From a virus, in IMG/VR virus record IMGVR_UViG_3300033146_003848, positions 62,001 to 126,000 of that record: 64,000 nt of DNA, one strand, 5' to 3'. The notes beneath the pieces were generated by a model. The model searched no databases, was not told where the DNA came from, and was given only the letters and a program-made list of their open reading frames with translations. The position numbers and the translations under genes were made by a program. Below, piece after piece: positions 1 to 8,266 of the stretch. Numbering within the stretch: position 1 is the stretch's first letter; each line of letters opens with the position of its first letter.

Positions 1-147
1 GGGCGTCCAGATGATGCTGATAATATTAGATATTTAGATTGGCTTTATGTGAAAGAAGTTGGTAGGAAGCCTCAAAATAACGTTAATTCGTTGTTACATG
101 AGTGTTTAGAAGTTACATTAAAAATTAAGAGAAGTGTTGGAGAATAA
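1..147 (+). CDS. C-terminal fragment of an unidentified protein
   Basis: An open frame enters from the left edge and stops with TAA two bases before the dUTPase start, giving the last 48 residues only. The fragment is charged and probably helical (it ends KIKRSVGE). The close spacing to dut suggests the same transcription unit. I do not recognise the family, and the missing N-terminus prevents assignment. Confidence 0.6.
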   Translation, partial: GRPDDADNIRYLDWLYVKEVGRKPQNNVNSLLHECLEVTLKIKRSVGE

Positions 148-149
148 TT

Positions 150-665
150 ATGAATTGGAATTGTGTTTTATCACATGGTGGCGAATTGCCAAAACGAAAT
201 CATGCAACAGATGCAGGATTAGATATTAAAGCGAAAGGATATCAAAGGATTATTAATAATAAATTGGACGATCGTCCATATTGGTTCGATGAGCAACCTA
301 TTGGAGATATTAGGTTGGATCCGGGAGATAGGATATTAATTAAAACTGGAATTCAACTTCAAATACCATCGATGGAAAAAGATATGGTAGGATATGAAGT
401 TCAGGTTAGACCTAGGTCTGGACTTGCATTGAAACATGGTATTTCAATGGTAAATGCCCCAGGTACGATTGATGAGGAATATCGAGGAGACATAGGAGTC
501 ATTATCATAAATCATGGAACTGAGTCATTTGTTATTACAGATGGCATGAGAATTGCTCAATTAGTTATTAATGAAGTGTCGATGTTTAATTTCCAAGAGA
601 TTGAATATTTCGATAGTACGACAAAAAGAGGAGATAAAGGATATGGGTCGTCAGGAACTGACTAA
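150..665 (+). CDS. dut: dUTP diphosphatase (trimeric dUTPase)
   Basis: Hydrolyses dUTP to dUMP and pyrophosphate, keeping uracil out of phage DNA and feeding dTMP synthesis. All five motifs of the trimeric family are in order over 171 residues: TDAGLDIKA (about 22-30), RPRSGLALKHG (about 90), the GTIDEEYRGDIG segment with the catalytic Asp region (about 105-118), RIAQLVI (about 135) and the flexible C-terminal RGDKGYGSSG. The length is slightly over the usual 140-155 residues because of an insert after motif 1. The downstream gene starts inside its 3' end. Family assignment is secure. Confidence 0.95.
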   Translation: MNWNCVLSHGGELPKRNHATDAGLDIKAKGYQRIINNKLDDRPYWFDEQPIGDIRLDPGDRILIKTGIQLQIPSMEKDMVGYEVQVRPRSGLALKHGISMVNAPGTIDEEYRGDIGVIIINHGTESFVITDGMRIAQLVINEVSMFNFQEIEYFDSTTKRGDKGYGSSGTD

Positions 666-957
666 TAATGAAATAATAGTTCGAGATGTTCTCCGTCAGA
701 TTGATTTTAATAAAATCAATCGAACTATGGAATGTTTAGTGTGGACTTGGGCATCGTCGAATACTGAGAGTGGAGTACCATCTGTTGTCGAATTGGTATT
801 ATTTGCTCAGGATTTGTTATTTGAGATATTACATTCTGATTTATCGCAACTTTCTTCGGGCGGATTCACTGCTCGAAGAGATGATGATGGAGTGAGTTTG
901 ATTTTCTCAATAGAGAATGGTAATTACACGTTTACTGATGGAGATAGCAATGAATAA
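643..957 (+). CDS. small protein, unknown function
   Basis: A 104-residue acidic protein. I chose ATG 643 (MGRQELTNNE) because it follows a GAGGAGATAAAGG ribosome-binding region. This makes it overlap the end of dut by 23 bases in another frame. An in-frame ATG at 571 lies deep in dut and has no such site. The N-terminal half looks helical and the C-terminus beta-rich. The two genes are probably translationally coupled. No family recognised. Confidence 0.7.
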   Translation: MGRQELTNNEIIVRDVLRQIDFNKINRTMECLVWTWASSNTESGVPSVVELVLFAQDLLFEILHSDLSQLSSGGFTARRDDDGVSLIFSIENGNYTFTDGDSNE

Positions 958-1306
958 TAGTTCAATAAACTCATTTGAGTATGACCGATTTTGTCCAATT
1001 TGTGGAGAGAATTTAGTCATGACATCTGAGGATGTAGATGATGATTTATTTAGAATCGAGTGTTCTAATATAAATTGTTCGTTCCATACCGAATGGATGA
1101 GATATAAAGAGAATGTCATCGAGAATTTAGATGAAGAGTTGAAATTTTTATATGACAATCGAGATCGATTGATGTGTATATTTCCGAATTTGAATTCATC
1201 TATACGAAGTCTTATTTTATCTGGAGTTGAAAAAATAATCGATCGAGGTAATTTAGATGTAATGTTGAATTTAGTACTGAATAGTGGAAAACATCATGAG
1301 CACTGA
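950..1306 (+). CDS. zinc-ribbon protein, unknown function
   Basis: A 118-residue protein with FCPICGENL near residue 14 and a second pair CSNINCSFH near residue 43, the layout of a four-Cys zinc ribbon resembling Lar-type restriction-alleviation ribbons. The rest is helical. ATG 950 follows GGAG and overlaps the upstream stop by eight bases, and two upstream in-frame start codons lack a site. Function is inferred no further than metal binding. Confidence 0.65.
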   Translation: MNNSSINSFEYDRFCPICGENLVMTSEDVDDDLFRIECSNINCSFHTEWMRYKENVIENLDEELKFLYDNRDRLMCIFPNLNSSIRSLILSGVEKIIDRGNLDVMLNLVLNSGKHHEH

Positions 1307-1517
1307 AATAGTATCATTAGATTCTAAATCAATCAGGGCGTTTATAGGATTACATGGAATCGATGCTACTCAACTTCTATTGGAAGAAGTGATGTTGATG
1401 ATTGCTGAATATATTCATCCTGAAATTTTAAGAATAGCGACAACACAAAATAATGATGAAAAATTTTCAGTTCATCTAATATCGCAGAAATCCAAGAAAA
1501 AAGAAGTTATTCACTAA
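1296..1517 (+). CDS. small protein, unknown function
   Basis: A 73-residue protein (MSTEIVSLDS...) starting inside the end of the zinc-ribbon gene. The start at 1296 is the internal Met after a GTGGAA site. Mostly helical, with no recognisable domain. It is the last gene before phoH and probably part of the dut unit. Confidence 0.6.
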   Translation: MSTEIVSLDSKSIRAFIGLHGIDATQLLLEEVMLMIAEYIHPEILRIATTQNNDEKFSVHLISQKSKKKEVIH

Positions 1518-1553
1518 ATAATAATGTATTATTAATTTTTAAGGTAAAATGCA

Positions 1554-2876
1554 ATGAATAAAATTTATGTTTTAGATACGAATGTGATCCTTACGGATCC
1601 AAAATCAATATTTTCATTTGAAGATAATGAAGTGATTATTCCATTGGTGGTAATTGAAGAGATAGATCATTTTAAAAAGAAAATGGATCCCACAGGCTTT
1701 GCCGCAAGAAAGTTTTCTCGAATAATTGATGATTTAAGGAGTCGAGGAGATCTAATTACTGGAGTTGAAACTAGAGAAGGTGGAACTATTAGAATTGTAT
1801 CTCCAAAAAAAGATGATAGCGTTGAATTAGATCTTACAATCAACGATAATATTATAATTTTCACAGCATTATCCGTGAGAAATGCAGATAAGAAAGTTAT
1901 TCTTGTAAGTAGAGACATTAATGTTAGAATAAAGGCGGATTTCTTGAAACTGCAAGCCGAAACTTATACTACCGATTCAGTCAACCTAACTTCTTTACCT
2001 AAAGGATATGAAGAGGTTTCTGTTGCAGGTAGTTTAATTGATGATTTATTCATAAATAAATCATTACCTAAAGATGCATTATTGAACGTTGAAATATTCC
2101 CAAATGCATATTATCATTTAAAAAATGAAGATGGTGGAAATCAACAAGCGATTGTTAGATATGATCCGTTTCTTGAAAAGTTTACTCCATTGAAGACGAA
2201 TAAAAATATTTCTAGTATAAGTCCTAGGAATGCGGCTCAAAAGATTGCATTGGAGTTAATATTAGATGATAGAGTTAAGTTGGTGAGTTTACTAGGAAAG
2301 GCAGGAACGGGAAAGACTCTATTAGCCATTGCCGCAGGACTTCAGATGGTCGCAGAAGATGGTAAATATTCTAAAATGTCTGTTTCTAAACCCGTTATTC
2401 CTATGGGAAAAGATATTGGATATCTTCCCGGTAGTATGGAAGAGAAAATGCGACCTTGGATACAACCTATTATGGATAATTTAGAGGTAGTTCTATATGG
2501 TCATGGATTCAATTATACTCATTCTAAACTGGGAAAAATGAATAGTGTGGAAGATTTCGTTGAAAGTGGTCTTATAGAAGTTGAAGCCTTAACTTATATT
2601 AGAGGTAGAAGTATTCCTAATCAATTTATTATAGTCGATGAAGTTCAAAATCTTAGTTCTGCTGAAATTAAAACTATTCTAACTAGAGTTGGAGAGGGAA
2701 CAAAGATTATTCTAACTGGAGATCCATATCAAGTAGATAATGTTTATCTCGATGAGAATTCAAATGCTCTAGTATATATCATGGAAAAATTTAAAGATCA
2801 GCCAATAGCCGGACATATCATTCTCGAGAAAGGTGAGAGAAGTGAACTCGCCGAAATAGCCTCTAATATCCTATAA
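1554..2876 (+). CDS. phoH: PhoH-like ATPase with N-terminal PIN domain
   Basis: A 440-residue two-domain protein of the PhoH2/YlaK type. The N-terminal PIN nuclease domain (about 1-140) begins KIYVLDTNVILTDP with the first catalytic Asp, and later acidic positions lie around VILVSRD. The C-terminal P-loop PhoH domain has Walker A LLGKAGTGKT near residue 250 and Walker B FIIVDEVQN near residue 360, followed by the LTGDPYQVD motif. Known relatives couple RNA unwinding to cleavage, and phage copies are common but their role is unsettled. It follows a 36-bp gap after the dut cluster. Confidence 0.92.
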   Translation: MNKIYVLDTNVILTDPKSIFSFEDNEVIIPLVVIEEIDHFKKKMDPTGFAARKFSRIIDDLRSRGDLITGVETREGGTIRIVSPKKDDSVELDLTINDNIIIFTALSVRNADKKVILVSRDINVRIKADFLKLQAETYTTDSVNLTSLPKGYEEVSVAGSLIDDLFINKSLPKDALLNVEIFPNAYYHLKNEDGGNQQAIVRYDPFLEKFTPLKTNKNISSISPRNAAQKIALELILDDRVKLVSLLGKAGTGKTLLAIAAGLQMVAEDGKYSKMSVSKPVIPMGKDIGYLPGSMEEKMRPWIQPIMDNLEVVLYGHGFNYTHSKLGKMNSVEDFVESGLIEVEALTYIRGRSIPNQFIIVDEVQNLSSAEIKTILTRVGEGTKIILTGDPYQVDNVYLDENSNALVYIMEKFKDQPIAGHIILEKGERSELAEIASNIL

Positions 2877-2894
2877 TTCCACAATAAATTATAT

Positions 2895-2923
2895 TTGACA
2901 TTTTTCTTTTTTTATGATATATT
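2895..2923 (+). promoter_or_regulatory. sigma-70 promoter for the 2959-4063 triplet
   Basis: TTGACA, 17-bp spacer, TATATT preceded by TGA (extended -10). It lies 36 bases before the first two-TM protein. No stem-loop at the predicted transcript start. Confidence 0.8.
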
Positions 2924-2958
2924 AATATGTACTTGATGAACTTTATGTTGAGGGAATT

Positions 2959-3330
2959 ATGATTATTCTTGGGATTATTTTTTTAGTAGTATCATTCTTA
3001 ATATTGTTTATTGCGATAGCCACTGATGATATTGATGAGTTATGGAAAATGATTTTACTTTTTTTCATACTTGGAGTTTTAATAACAACTTATGATTTAT
3101 CAAGTTCGACTACTGCTGAATCCAATTTAACATATGAATTAAATCTAACCGATGATATGAATTCGTCATGTGGACTTTGGATCGTCAATCGAATCGAATT
3201 TTCACCTACATTTTTGGGCACATTGAGTCAATATTCAACTAAAATTGAAAAGATTCGTCGAGTTATGACTTGTTCGGAGTTACAGAATAATATTATGAGT
3301 GTGAGTATGAAAAATGGAGATAAAAAATGA
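2959..3330 (+). CDS. two-TM membrane protein, tandem paralog 1
   Basis: A 123-residue protein with two hydrophobic segments (about 2-20 and 30-46), then a cytoplasm- or periplasm-exposed tail holding a conserved Cys/Trp pair (SCGLW) and a late VMTCSELQ. It is the first of three adjacent genes with the same plan: TM-TM, a YD(L/I) step, C..W, and (S/T)CxxL. Start follows TTGAGGGAATT. It has its own promoter, and function is unknown. Confidence 0.75.
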   Translation: MIILGIIFLVVSFLILFIAIATDDIDELWKMILLFFILGVLITTYDLSSSTTAESNLTYELNLTDDMNSSCGLWIVNRIEFSPTFLGTLSQYSTKIEKIRRVMTCSELQNNIMSVSMKNGDKK

Positions 3331-3692
3331 TCATGTTGGGATTTTGTATTATATTTTCTATGATCTCGTTATTATTCCAACAATTCCTAGAGCAAGAGTT
3401 ATTTACTAAAGCATCTAGTATTTTTACTTTAATTTTATTATTAGGAGTATCATGTATCATGTATGACCTGATGAGTCCTGTTACCACAACATCATCAGGT
3501 ACTCCTATATTTACTATTGATGCTGATGCTGATGAGTGTGTTGTTTGGGTTACACGATCCACTATTACTGAATCTACATGGATAGGAGCCATATCTGGCG
3601 ATGAGATCTTGGAAACAAACGTGAAATTACATAGAAGTTGTTCGGAGTTACAGCGATTTTTAAATAAAAAGAATGTGGAGAATATTAAATGA
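3327..3692 (+). CDS. two-TM membrane protein, tandem paralog 2
   Basis: A 121-residue sister of the preceding gene: two TM segments, MYDLMSP after the second one, ECVVWVT for the Cys/Trp pair, and RSCSELQ near the end. Starts at an ATGA overlap with the previous stop, with GGAG in the preceding gene's tail. The three copies have diverged strongly in the tail but keep Cys positions, which points to disulfide or metal roles. Confidence 0.75.
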   Translation: MIMLGFCIIFSMISLLFQQFLEQELFTKASSIFTLILLLGVSCIMYDLMSPVTTTSSGTPIFTIDADADECVVWVTRSTITESTWIGAISGDEILETNVKLHRSCSELQRFLNKKNVENIK

Positions 3693-4063
3693 TAGTTGTA
3701 GGGGTGTTGATTTTTGTAATTACGTTAATTATAGCGATGGAGAGAATGAGATTCGGGATCACACTCATAGTCTCTCTTCTGTTGAGTATTTTGATTGGAG
3801 CATATGATATTTTTAGTCCTACTATAGAGAAGATTTCATATTCAATTCGCGTTATTGATAGTGAAGTTGAAGGTGTTGATGACTATGATTGTGGTATTTG
3901 GAAATATAAGATTTATAATTATCCTCCGATTTTCCCAGGAGCAGTTATAAGTTCTCCAACAAAGGTAGTGAAAATAAAGAAACTTATGAGTTGTGTTGAT
4001 TTAAAACTTGAGTTGAATCCAATTCAAGTATCAGATGAAAATGAGGATATTCATATGAAATAA
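3689..4063 (+). CDS. two-TM membrane protein, tandem paralog 3
   Basis: A 124-residue third copy: two TM segments (about 2-17 and 23-40), AYDIFSP, DCGIWKY and LMSCVDLK in the same order as its sisters. ATGA overlap with the upstream gene, TGGAG site. Last gene of this small operon, because a new promoter begins four bases after its stop. Confidence 0.75.
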   Translation: MIVVGVLIFVITLIIAMERMRFGITLIVSLLLSILIGAYDIFSPTIEKISYSIRVIDSEVEGVDDYDCGIWKYKIYNYPPIFPGAVISSPTKVVKIKKLMSCVDLKLELNPIQVSDENEDIHMK

Positions 4064-4066
4064 TAA

Positions 4067-4095
4067 TTGACAATGTATCAATTATATGTTATATT
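4067..4095 (+). promoter_or_regulatory. sigma-70 promoter for the telA-like operon
   Basis: TTGACA, 17-bp spacer, TATATT with an upstream TGT (extended -10). No stem-loop at the predicted transcript start. Confidence 0.85.
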
Positions 4096-4137
4096 ATATA
4101 TGTAATTTGATGACTGAAGTTTAGTGAGGAAAATAAA

Positions 4138-5241
4138 ATGGCAGAAATTGTAGTAGAAAAAGATTTAGATACTAATCGGAAAATTGATGATATGATTCAA
4201 TCGTTAGTCACTCAAAAGAAGTATGGAGATGCTTTTACTAAACTTGAGGAATTGGGACGAGAAGAATTGAAAGATAATCAACGTAAGATTGAGTTGTTGG
4301 GAGTAAGAGTTTCCAATGTTATGAATAGGTATAAGTCAAAAGGAGTTCAGAATCAAACTGATGCTTTAGTGGAACTAAAGAATGTTATGGAATCGGTTAA
4401 TCCTCATTCGATAGAACAGGGAGGATTTTTAGCGAAACTTCCAATTTTAGGACCCATATTTAAGCCAGCATTGAAGAAAGTTATAAGTACTATCTCTGAA
4501 AATTATGGGACAGTTCAAGATCAAATATCAGACATTCGAAATAGTATTCAAATAACTATGGATGAAATATTGAAAGATTCAAATGAATTGAAGCAGTTCC
4601 ATGCTCAAATTGAAGAAAGTGTTGATAATTTAGAAGAGGTTCAAAACTTTGCTACAATGTTGATTGATAAATTGGAAGTTTTAAAAGATGAAAAGATCGC
4701 TGAAAATGCTCCTCAGAATGAGATTGATCATATCGATAGTGCTATCATGCAAGCAAGTAGGAAAGCCAGAACAGTTGCTGAAAAATTAGTTGTTAATTCA
4801 CAATCACTATTGACTATAGATACTATCATTAAAGATAATGTATTAGTTCATGCTGAAATGGAAAGTACTTCGGATATCACCCAAACAGTTATGATGGTAG
4901 GAATTACTCAATCTATGGCATTAGAGAGACAAAGTAATAATATCAATGGTATCAAAAAGATGCGAGATTTTAACAATATTACGCTAAAACAAAACGCAGA
5001 AAACTTAGCCACTAATACTGAAAATATAGTGAGACTTTATAATAGTTCAGTTATAGATTTACCTGAATTTAAGAATAACTATGATAAGATTATGAAATCG
5101 ATATCAAAAATTAAAAATGTTCAATCCGAAGGTTATGAGCAAATGAAAAATGATATTAATCAAATGAAATTTATGAATGAACAGATGAAACGTGAAACAG
5201 CATTATTAGACTCCAACTCAACGATACAAATTGAGAGATAA
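4138..5241 (+). CDS. TelA-like toxic-anion-resistance family protein
   Basis: A 367-residue, almost fully helical protein whose plan matches the TelA/KlaA family: an N-terminal helical segment, then LAKLPILGPIFKPALKK (compare the family's LP-G-F step, about 97-115), then long helices with the NFATMLIDKLEVL and TIDTIIKDNVLVHAEME regions. The family is linked to tellurite and colicin resistance in plasmids, but the mechanism is unknown and phage copies have no established role. First gene after promoter 4067, strong AGTGAGGAAAAT site. The two genes behind it, one of them coiled coil, probably act with it. Confidence 0.7.
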   Translation: MAEIVVEKDLDTNRKIDDMIQSLVTQKKYGDAFTKLEELGREELKDNQRKIELLGVRVSNVMNRYKSKGVQNQTDALVELKNVMESVNPHSIEQGGFLAKLPILGPIFKPALKKVISTISENYGTVQDQISDIRNSIQITMDEILKDSNELKQFHAQIEESVDNLEEVQNFATMLIDKLEVLKDEKIAENAPQNEIDHIDSAIMQASRKARTVAEKLVVNSQSLLTIDTIIKDNVLVHAEMESTSDITQTVMMVGITQSMALERQSNNINGIKKMRDFNNITLKQNAENLATNTENIVRLYNSSVIDLPEFKNNYDKIMKSISKIKNVQSEGYEQMKNDINQMKFMNEQMKRETALLDSNSTIQIER

Positions 5242-5243
5242 CT

Positions 5244-5684
5244 ATGATAATTTCAAGTTTTGATAAAATAGTATTTAATGACGTGAGTGAACGCGATGTT
5301 GAAGATATTCAACTTTTCTTGGAGCATAAGAGACAGGAAAGTTCTTCTGAATTATTTGAGTCGGTTGAGTTCAGTCTGGAATCTCAGTTTGATTGGTTAA
5401 ATAGTAAGCAACAATTAACTGTAAAGTTTAGTTCTTCGCTCCCTGTGAAGTTTTATCGAGAGTTGATTAATAGAGGACACAATAAGTTTTGGGAATTATC
5501 ATATGAATCAAAATCGTGGATGCAGTTGTATGAAAATGATATTGCTGAATTATTCCATAGAATAGTTCATGTTGACGAAATGGATGGAAATTTAGTTTTC
5601 ATTGTCAATAATGATACTGATATAAATTTTAAAAAGGTCATTTATGATATTAAAAATAATTATTTTAAAGAGAGTAGCAAATGA
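5244..5684 (+). CDS. unknown protein in telA-like operon
   Basis: A 146-residue acidic protein, two bases after the TelA-like stop and overlapping the next gene by four bases. Predicted mixed alpha/beta with no motif I recognise. Its fixed position between the TelA-like and coiled-coil genes is the only hint of role. Confidence 0.7.
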   Translation: MIISSFDKIVFNDVSERDVEDIQLFLEHKRQESSSELFESVEFSLESQFDWLNSKQQLTVKFSSSLPVKFYRELINRGHNKFWELSYESKSWMQLYENDIAELFHRIVHVDEMDGNLVFIVNNDTDINFKKVIYDIKNNYFKESSK

Positions 5685-6835
5685 TACCTAGTAGCAATCA
5701 ACATATTATAACATCCTTGCGTGATAGACTATTGCAGAAACAGAGAGAAGATTTAACATCCAACTCTCAAATGGAACCAATTAGTCAAACTATTTATAAT
5801 TCAGTGGGTTTCCAAAATGTTATTGAATCTGATGATTTTAGAGATGATATACGTAGAGTTCAAGATATTATGAAAACGTTTAATACAGATAAAGGACGAA
5901 AAGGATTTGAGTTAGGAGATAAAGTGATAATTAATCCTGAAACTTATCTTGCAACAATATCTTCAGTTATTTCAGAATCAAGTGGTCAAAAGTATGGTTT
6001 AACTTTGGCTGATGGGTCAAAACTCAAGTGTCTTTATCCTGAAAATGAATTGATTGCTCGAAGATATGATGAAAGTCGAGTTGATGAAATAATTAAAGTG
6101 TTGGTTGAGGTTCAAGAATTGAATTTGAAATTGGCATCTAGACATGCTTCAGATCAAAAGAATATTGAAGATCTCGTTAGTGTTTATGATGTTTTAGAGA
6201 TCTCTAGGGATAAATTGAAAGAATCTCTCCAAAAGATAGAACTTGAATTCAAAGAATTTCAAGATAATCAAGACGAGAAACTGGAAGATTTATCGTTAAG
6301 GCTAACTAAACAACTGTATGATGAAAAAAAAGAAGAAATTCGTCAATTGAATGCTAAGGTTAAATATGCTGAAAAGACTGTTCGAGAATATAAGAAAAAT
6401 GATAGTGAAAATACTAAAAGTCGTTCAGTTTTAAATGATAGAGTTAGTATTTTGGAGCGACAATTGTCAAGCCAACTTGAACGTGAACGAGTAGCAATTG
6501 CAGAAAAGCATACTATTTTGGAAGATGTTGAGCGACGAGAAAAGTCTAGTATTGCAGAGAGAATGGAATTATTAGATTTTTTTAATGAGCAGTTATCTTT
6601 TATTCAAAATGCTGAGTCTGAGAATGAGTTTTCTATAGATCAATTATTTACTAGATTGATTAAAATGATGAGACGAACTAAATGGTCAGATAATTCTCAT
6701 GAAATTATTTGGAGAATACCAAAGTATCAGAATCTGTTACGATATCTTTGTGAATCTTGTGATAGAACCTCACATAATACGATATTAATGCTTCATGATG
6801 GCGGTAAGATTGATTTGATTGATTTTTTAAATTAG
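5681..6835 (+). CDS. coiled-coil protein, unknown function
   Basis: 384 residues: a disordered N-terminus, a small beta-rich segment around 75-115 (GDKVIINPETYLATI, reminiscent of an SH3-like KOW fold), a long coiled coil at about 135-300, and a helical C-terminus with RTKWSDNSHEIIWRIPKYQ. ATGA overlap with the upstream gene. Likely a scaffold or membrane-associated partner of the TelA-like protein. This is inferred from context only. Confidence 0.7.
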   Translation: MIPSSNQHIITSLRDRLLQKQREDLTSNSQMEPISQTIYNSVGFQNVIESDDFRDDIRRVQDIMKTFNTDKGRKGFELGDKVIINPETYLATISSVISESSGQKYGLTLADGSKLKCLYPENELIARRYDESRVDEIIKVLVEVQELNLKLASRHASDQKNIEDLVSVYDVLEISRDKLKESLQKIELEFKEFQDNQDEKLEDLSLRLTKQLYDEKKEEIRQLNAKVKYAEKTVREYKKNDSENTKSRSVLNDRVSILERQLSSQLERERVAIAEKHTILEDVERREKSSIAERMELLDFFNEQLSFIQNAESENEFSIDQLFTRLIKMMRRTKWSDNSHEIIWRIPKYQNLLRYLCESCDRTSHNTILMLHDGGKIDLIDFLN

Positions 6836-6843
6836 GAGATATA

Positions 6844-6957
6844 ATGCAAAGTTATTTAGAAATGGTTACTGAATCATTATTGGAGAATAAATCCAACTAT
6901 TGTACTCGTGAAGTTCATGGAACTTGTTGTAATGTTGAAGTGGATGTGGAATTTTAA
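6844..6957 (+). CDS. 37-residue Cys-containing peptide
   Basis: Short frame (MQSYLEMVTESLLE...) with three cysteines (YCTREV, TCCNV), preceded by TAGGAGATATA, an excellent ribosome-binding site starting at the upstream stop codon. Ends 91 bases before the next gene, a stretch in which I see nothing. Function unknown. Confidence 0.55.
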   Translation: MQSYLEMVTESLLENKSNYCTREVHGTCCNVEVDVEF

Positions 6958-7048
6958 TCCTCATTCTTTAGAGAGTTTTTGAGTGATTGATGCTAGGAAT
7001 AAATGAATTATCAACCAAAATAATAATTGAGTCAAGGGAGAATTTTCA

Positions 7049-7408
7049 ATGAAAGAAACAAAAACTAGACGATGGTTAGTCCGAGGGATATTTGTAACAT
7101 TTGTCGTTGGTATCTCTTCGTTTATTGTTCATGAAAAAAGAGAAAGTGTATCTATCACTACTAATATTGGCAAACATATATTGGAGAATAAGCCATTGAA
7201 TGGGTTTAAACTCTCATCGTTGCGACCTGGTGAATGTTATCCTCAGACTGACATTAAAAAATCTTTTGATGATGGCTATTATATGATATTGAAAGATGGA
7301 ATATGTAGAGATTTGAATAATGATATATATCATATTAGGTTGAGCGGATGTAATAGAGAGATATGTTTAATTAATGCTAAATTAGATGCGGGAGTACATA
7401 TACGATGA
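7049..7408 (+). CDS. single-TM anchored protein, unknown
   Basis: 119 residues with a positively charged N-tip (KETKTRRWLVR) and one TM segment at about 11-27, so the remaining 90 residues probably lie outside the cytoplasm. Four cysteines follow (ECYP, GICRD, GCNREIC), suitable for two disulfides. Start after AAGGGAGAATTTTCA. Overlaps the next start by four bases. Confidence 0.65.
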   Translation: MKETKTRRWLVRGIFVTFVVGISSFIVHEKRESVSITTNIGKHILENKPLNGFKLSSLRPGECYPQTDIKKSFDDGYYMILKDGICRDLNNDIYHIRLSGCNREICLINAKLDAGVHIR

Positions 7409-7608
7409 CATCTACAACAAGACATTGTGTGATTATAGGAAAAAACAGCACGAGTGAACATTCATTCACTATAGTATTAGGAGACAACTTAATCACAACA
7501 GATCAATTTCAATTAGTATTTGGTACCGCTGAGTCTCCAAAATATATTAAATTAAATGCTAATGACTATTTTAATATGAGAGATATTTTAGTGAGGTATG
7601 ATGACTAA
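7405..7608 (+). CDS. small protein, unknown function
   Basis: 67 residues, beta-rich pattern (HCVIIGK, FTIVLGD, FQLVFG). ATGA overlap with the anchored protein and overlapped at its end by the sigma-like gene, so it sits inside one operon. No family recognised. Confidence 0.6.
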   Translation: MTSTTRHCVIIGKNSTSEHSFTIVLGDNLITTDQFQLVFGTAESPKYIKLNANDYFNMRDILVRYDD

Positions 7609-8167
7609 ATTGAATTTTAATTATGATGAAGCATTGCGATATAGTAAATATTTTGCAAAGAAGTTTTTTCATAATACAATATATTATGATGATGCTGTAT
7701 CTCATGGACTTTTGGAAACTGCTAGAGCGTGGGAAAAATTTGATCCATCTCGAGATATTAAATTTAAAACGTTTTTGGGTAAGCATTTAACTCTTTCTAT
7801 GCAGAATTATTGGAGATCAATGAATCGGAATCTAGAACGGAATATTGGAGTAACTTCAATTGATGATGTTATTGAATCTCATTTGCCTAGTGAAAATGAT
7901 CAAATAAATTTAGATCTTCAACGTTGTTCGCGACTAGTTAATCAGGCTCTTATTGAATTTAAAATGGGGGAAAACCATAAAATGCGACTTGATATAATTA
8001 AGGTGTTATATGAAAAGTTTTATTTAGAGCGAGAGCAAACTGAAACAGCAAAGGATATGAATCTTAGTCGTCAGAGAATTAAACAACTGGAACTACAGGG
8101 ACTAACATACATTAAGAATCATTTAAATAGAGTTCTAGGAAAACGTCATGCTAATCCATTTAAATAG
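7601..8167 (+). CDS. sigma-70-like RNA polymerase factor
   Basis: 188 residues. Residues about 27-75 follow sigma region 2: DDAVSHGLLETARAWEKFDP, then IKFKTFLGKHLTLSMQNYWR, comparable to the family's GxxGLxxAxxxFDPxxGxxFxTYA core. Residues about 145-180 form a region 4 helix-turn-helix (ETAKDMNLSRQRIKQLE). Regions 1 and 3 are missing, as in phage or ECF-like sigmas. ATG 7601 is preferred over 7598 for spacing from GTGAGG. It may switch transcription to a later gene class, and no matching non-canonical promoter was identified here. Confidence 0.75.
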   Translation: MTKLNFNYDEALRYSKYFAKKFFHNTIYYDDAVSHGLLETARAWEKFDPSRDIKFKTFLGKHLTLSMQNYWRSMNRNLERNIGVTSIDDVIESHLPSENDQINLDLQRCSRLVNQALIEFKMGENHKMRLDIIKVLYEKFYLEREQTETAKDMNLSRQRIKQLELQGLTYIKNHLNRVLGKRHANPFK

Positions 8168-8204
8168 CAGGATTACATAGATACAATTTTAAGTTATATA
8201 AAAA

Positions 8205-8233
8205 TTGACTTTTTCAAATAAAAACGCTATACT
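8205..8233 (+). promoter_or_regulatory. sigma-70 promoter for the helicase gene
   Basis: TTGACT, 17-bp spacer, TATACT. The predicted start near 8240 makes TTG 8246 an unlikely initiation codon and supports ATG 8267 for the helicase. Confidence 0.8.
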
Positions 8234-8266
8234 AAATATAGAAAATTGAGAATAAAGAGGAAAATA

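Noticed and set aside
4138-5241. Tape-measure or structural role for the long helical protein
   Set aside because: Too short for a tape measure, no structural neighbours, and its plan matches TelA.
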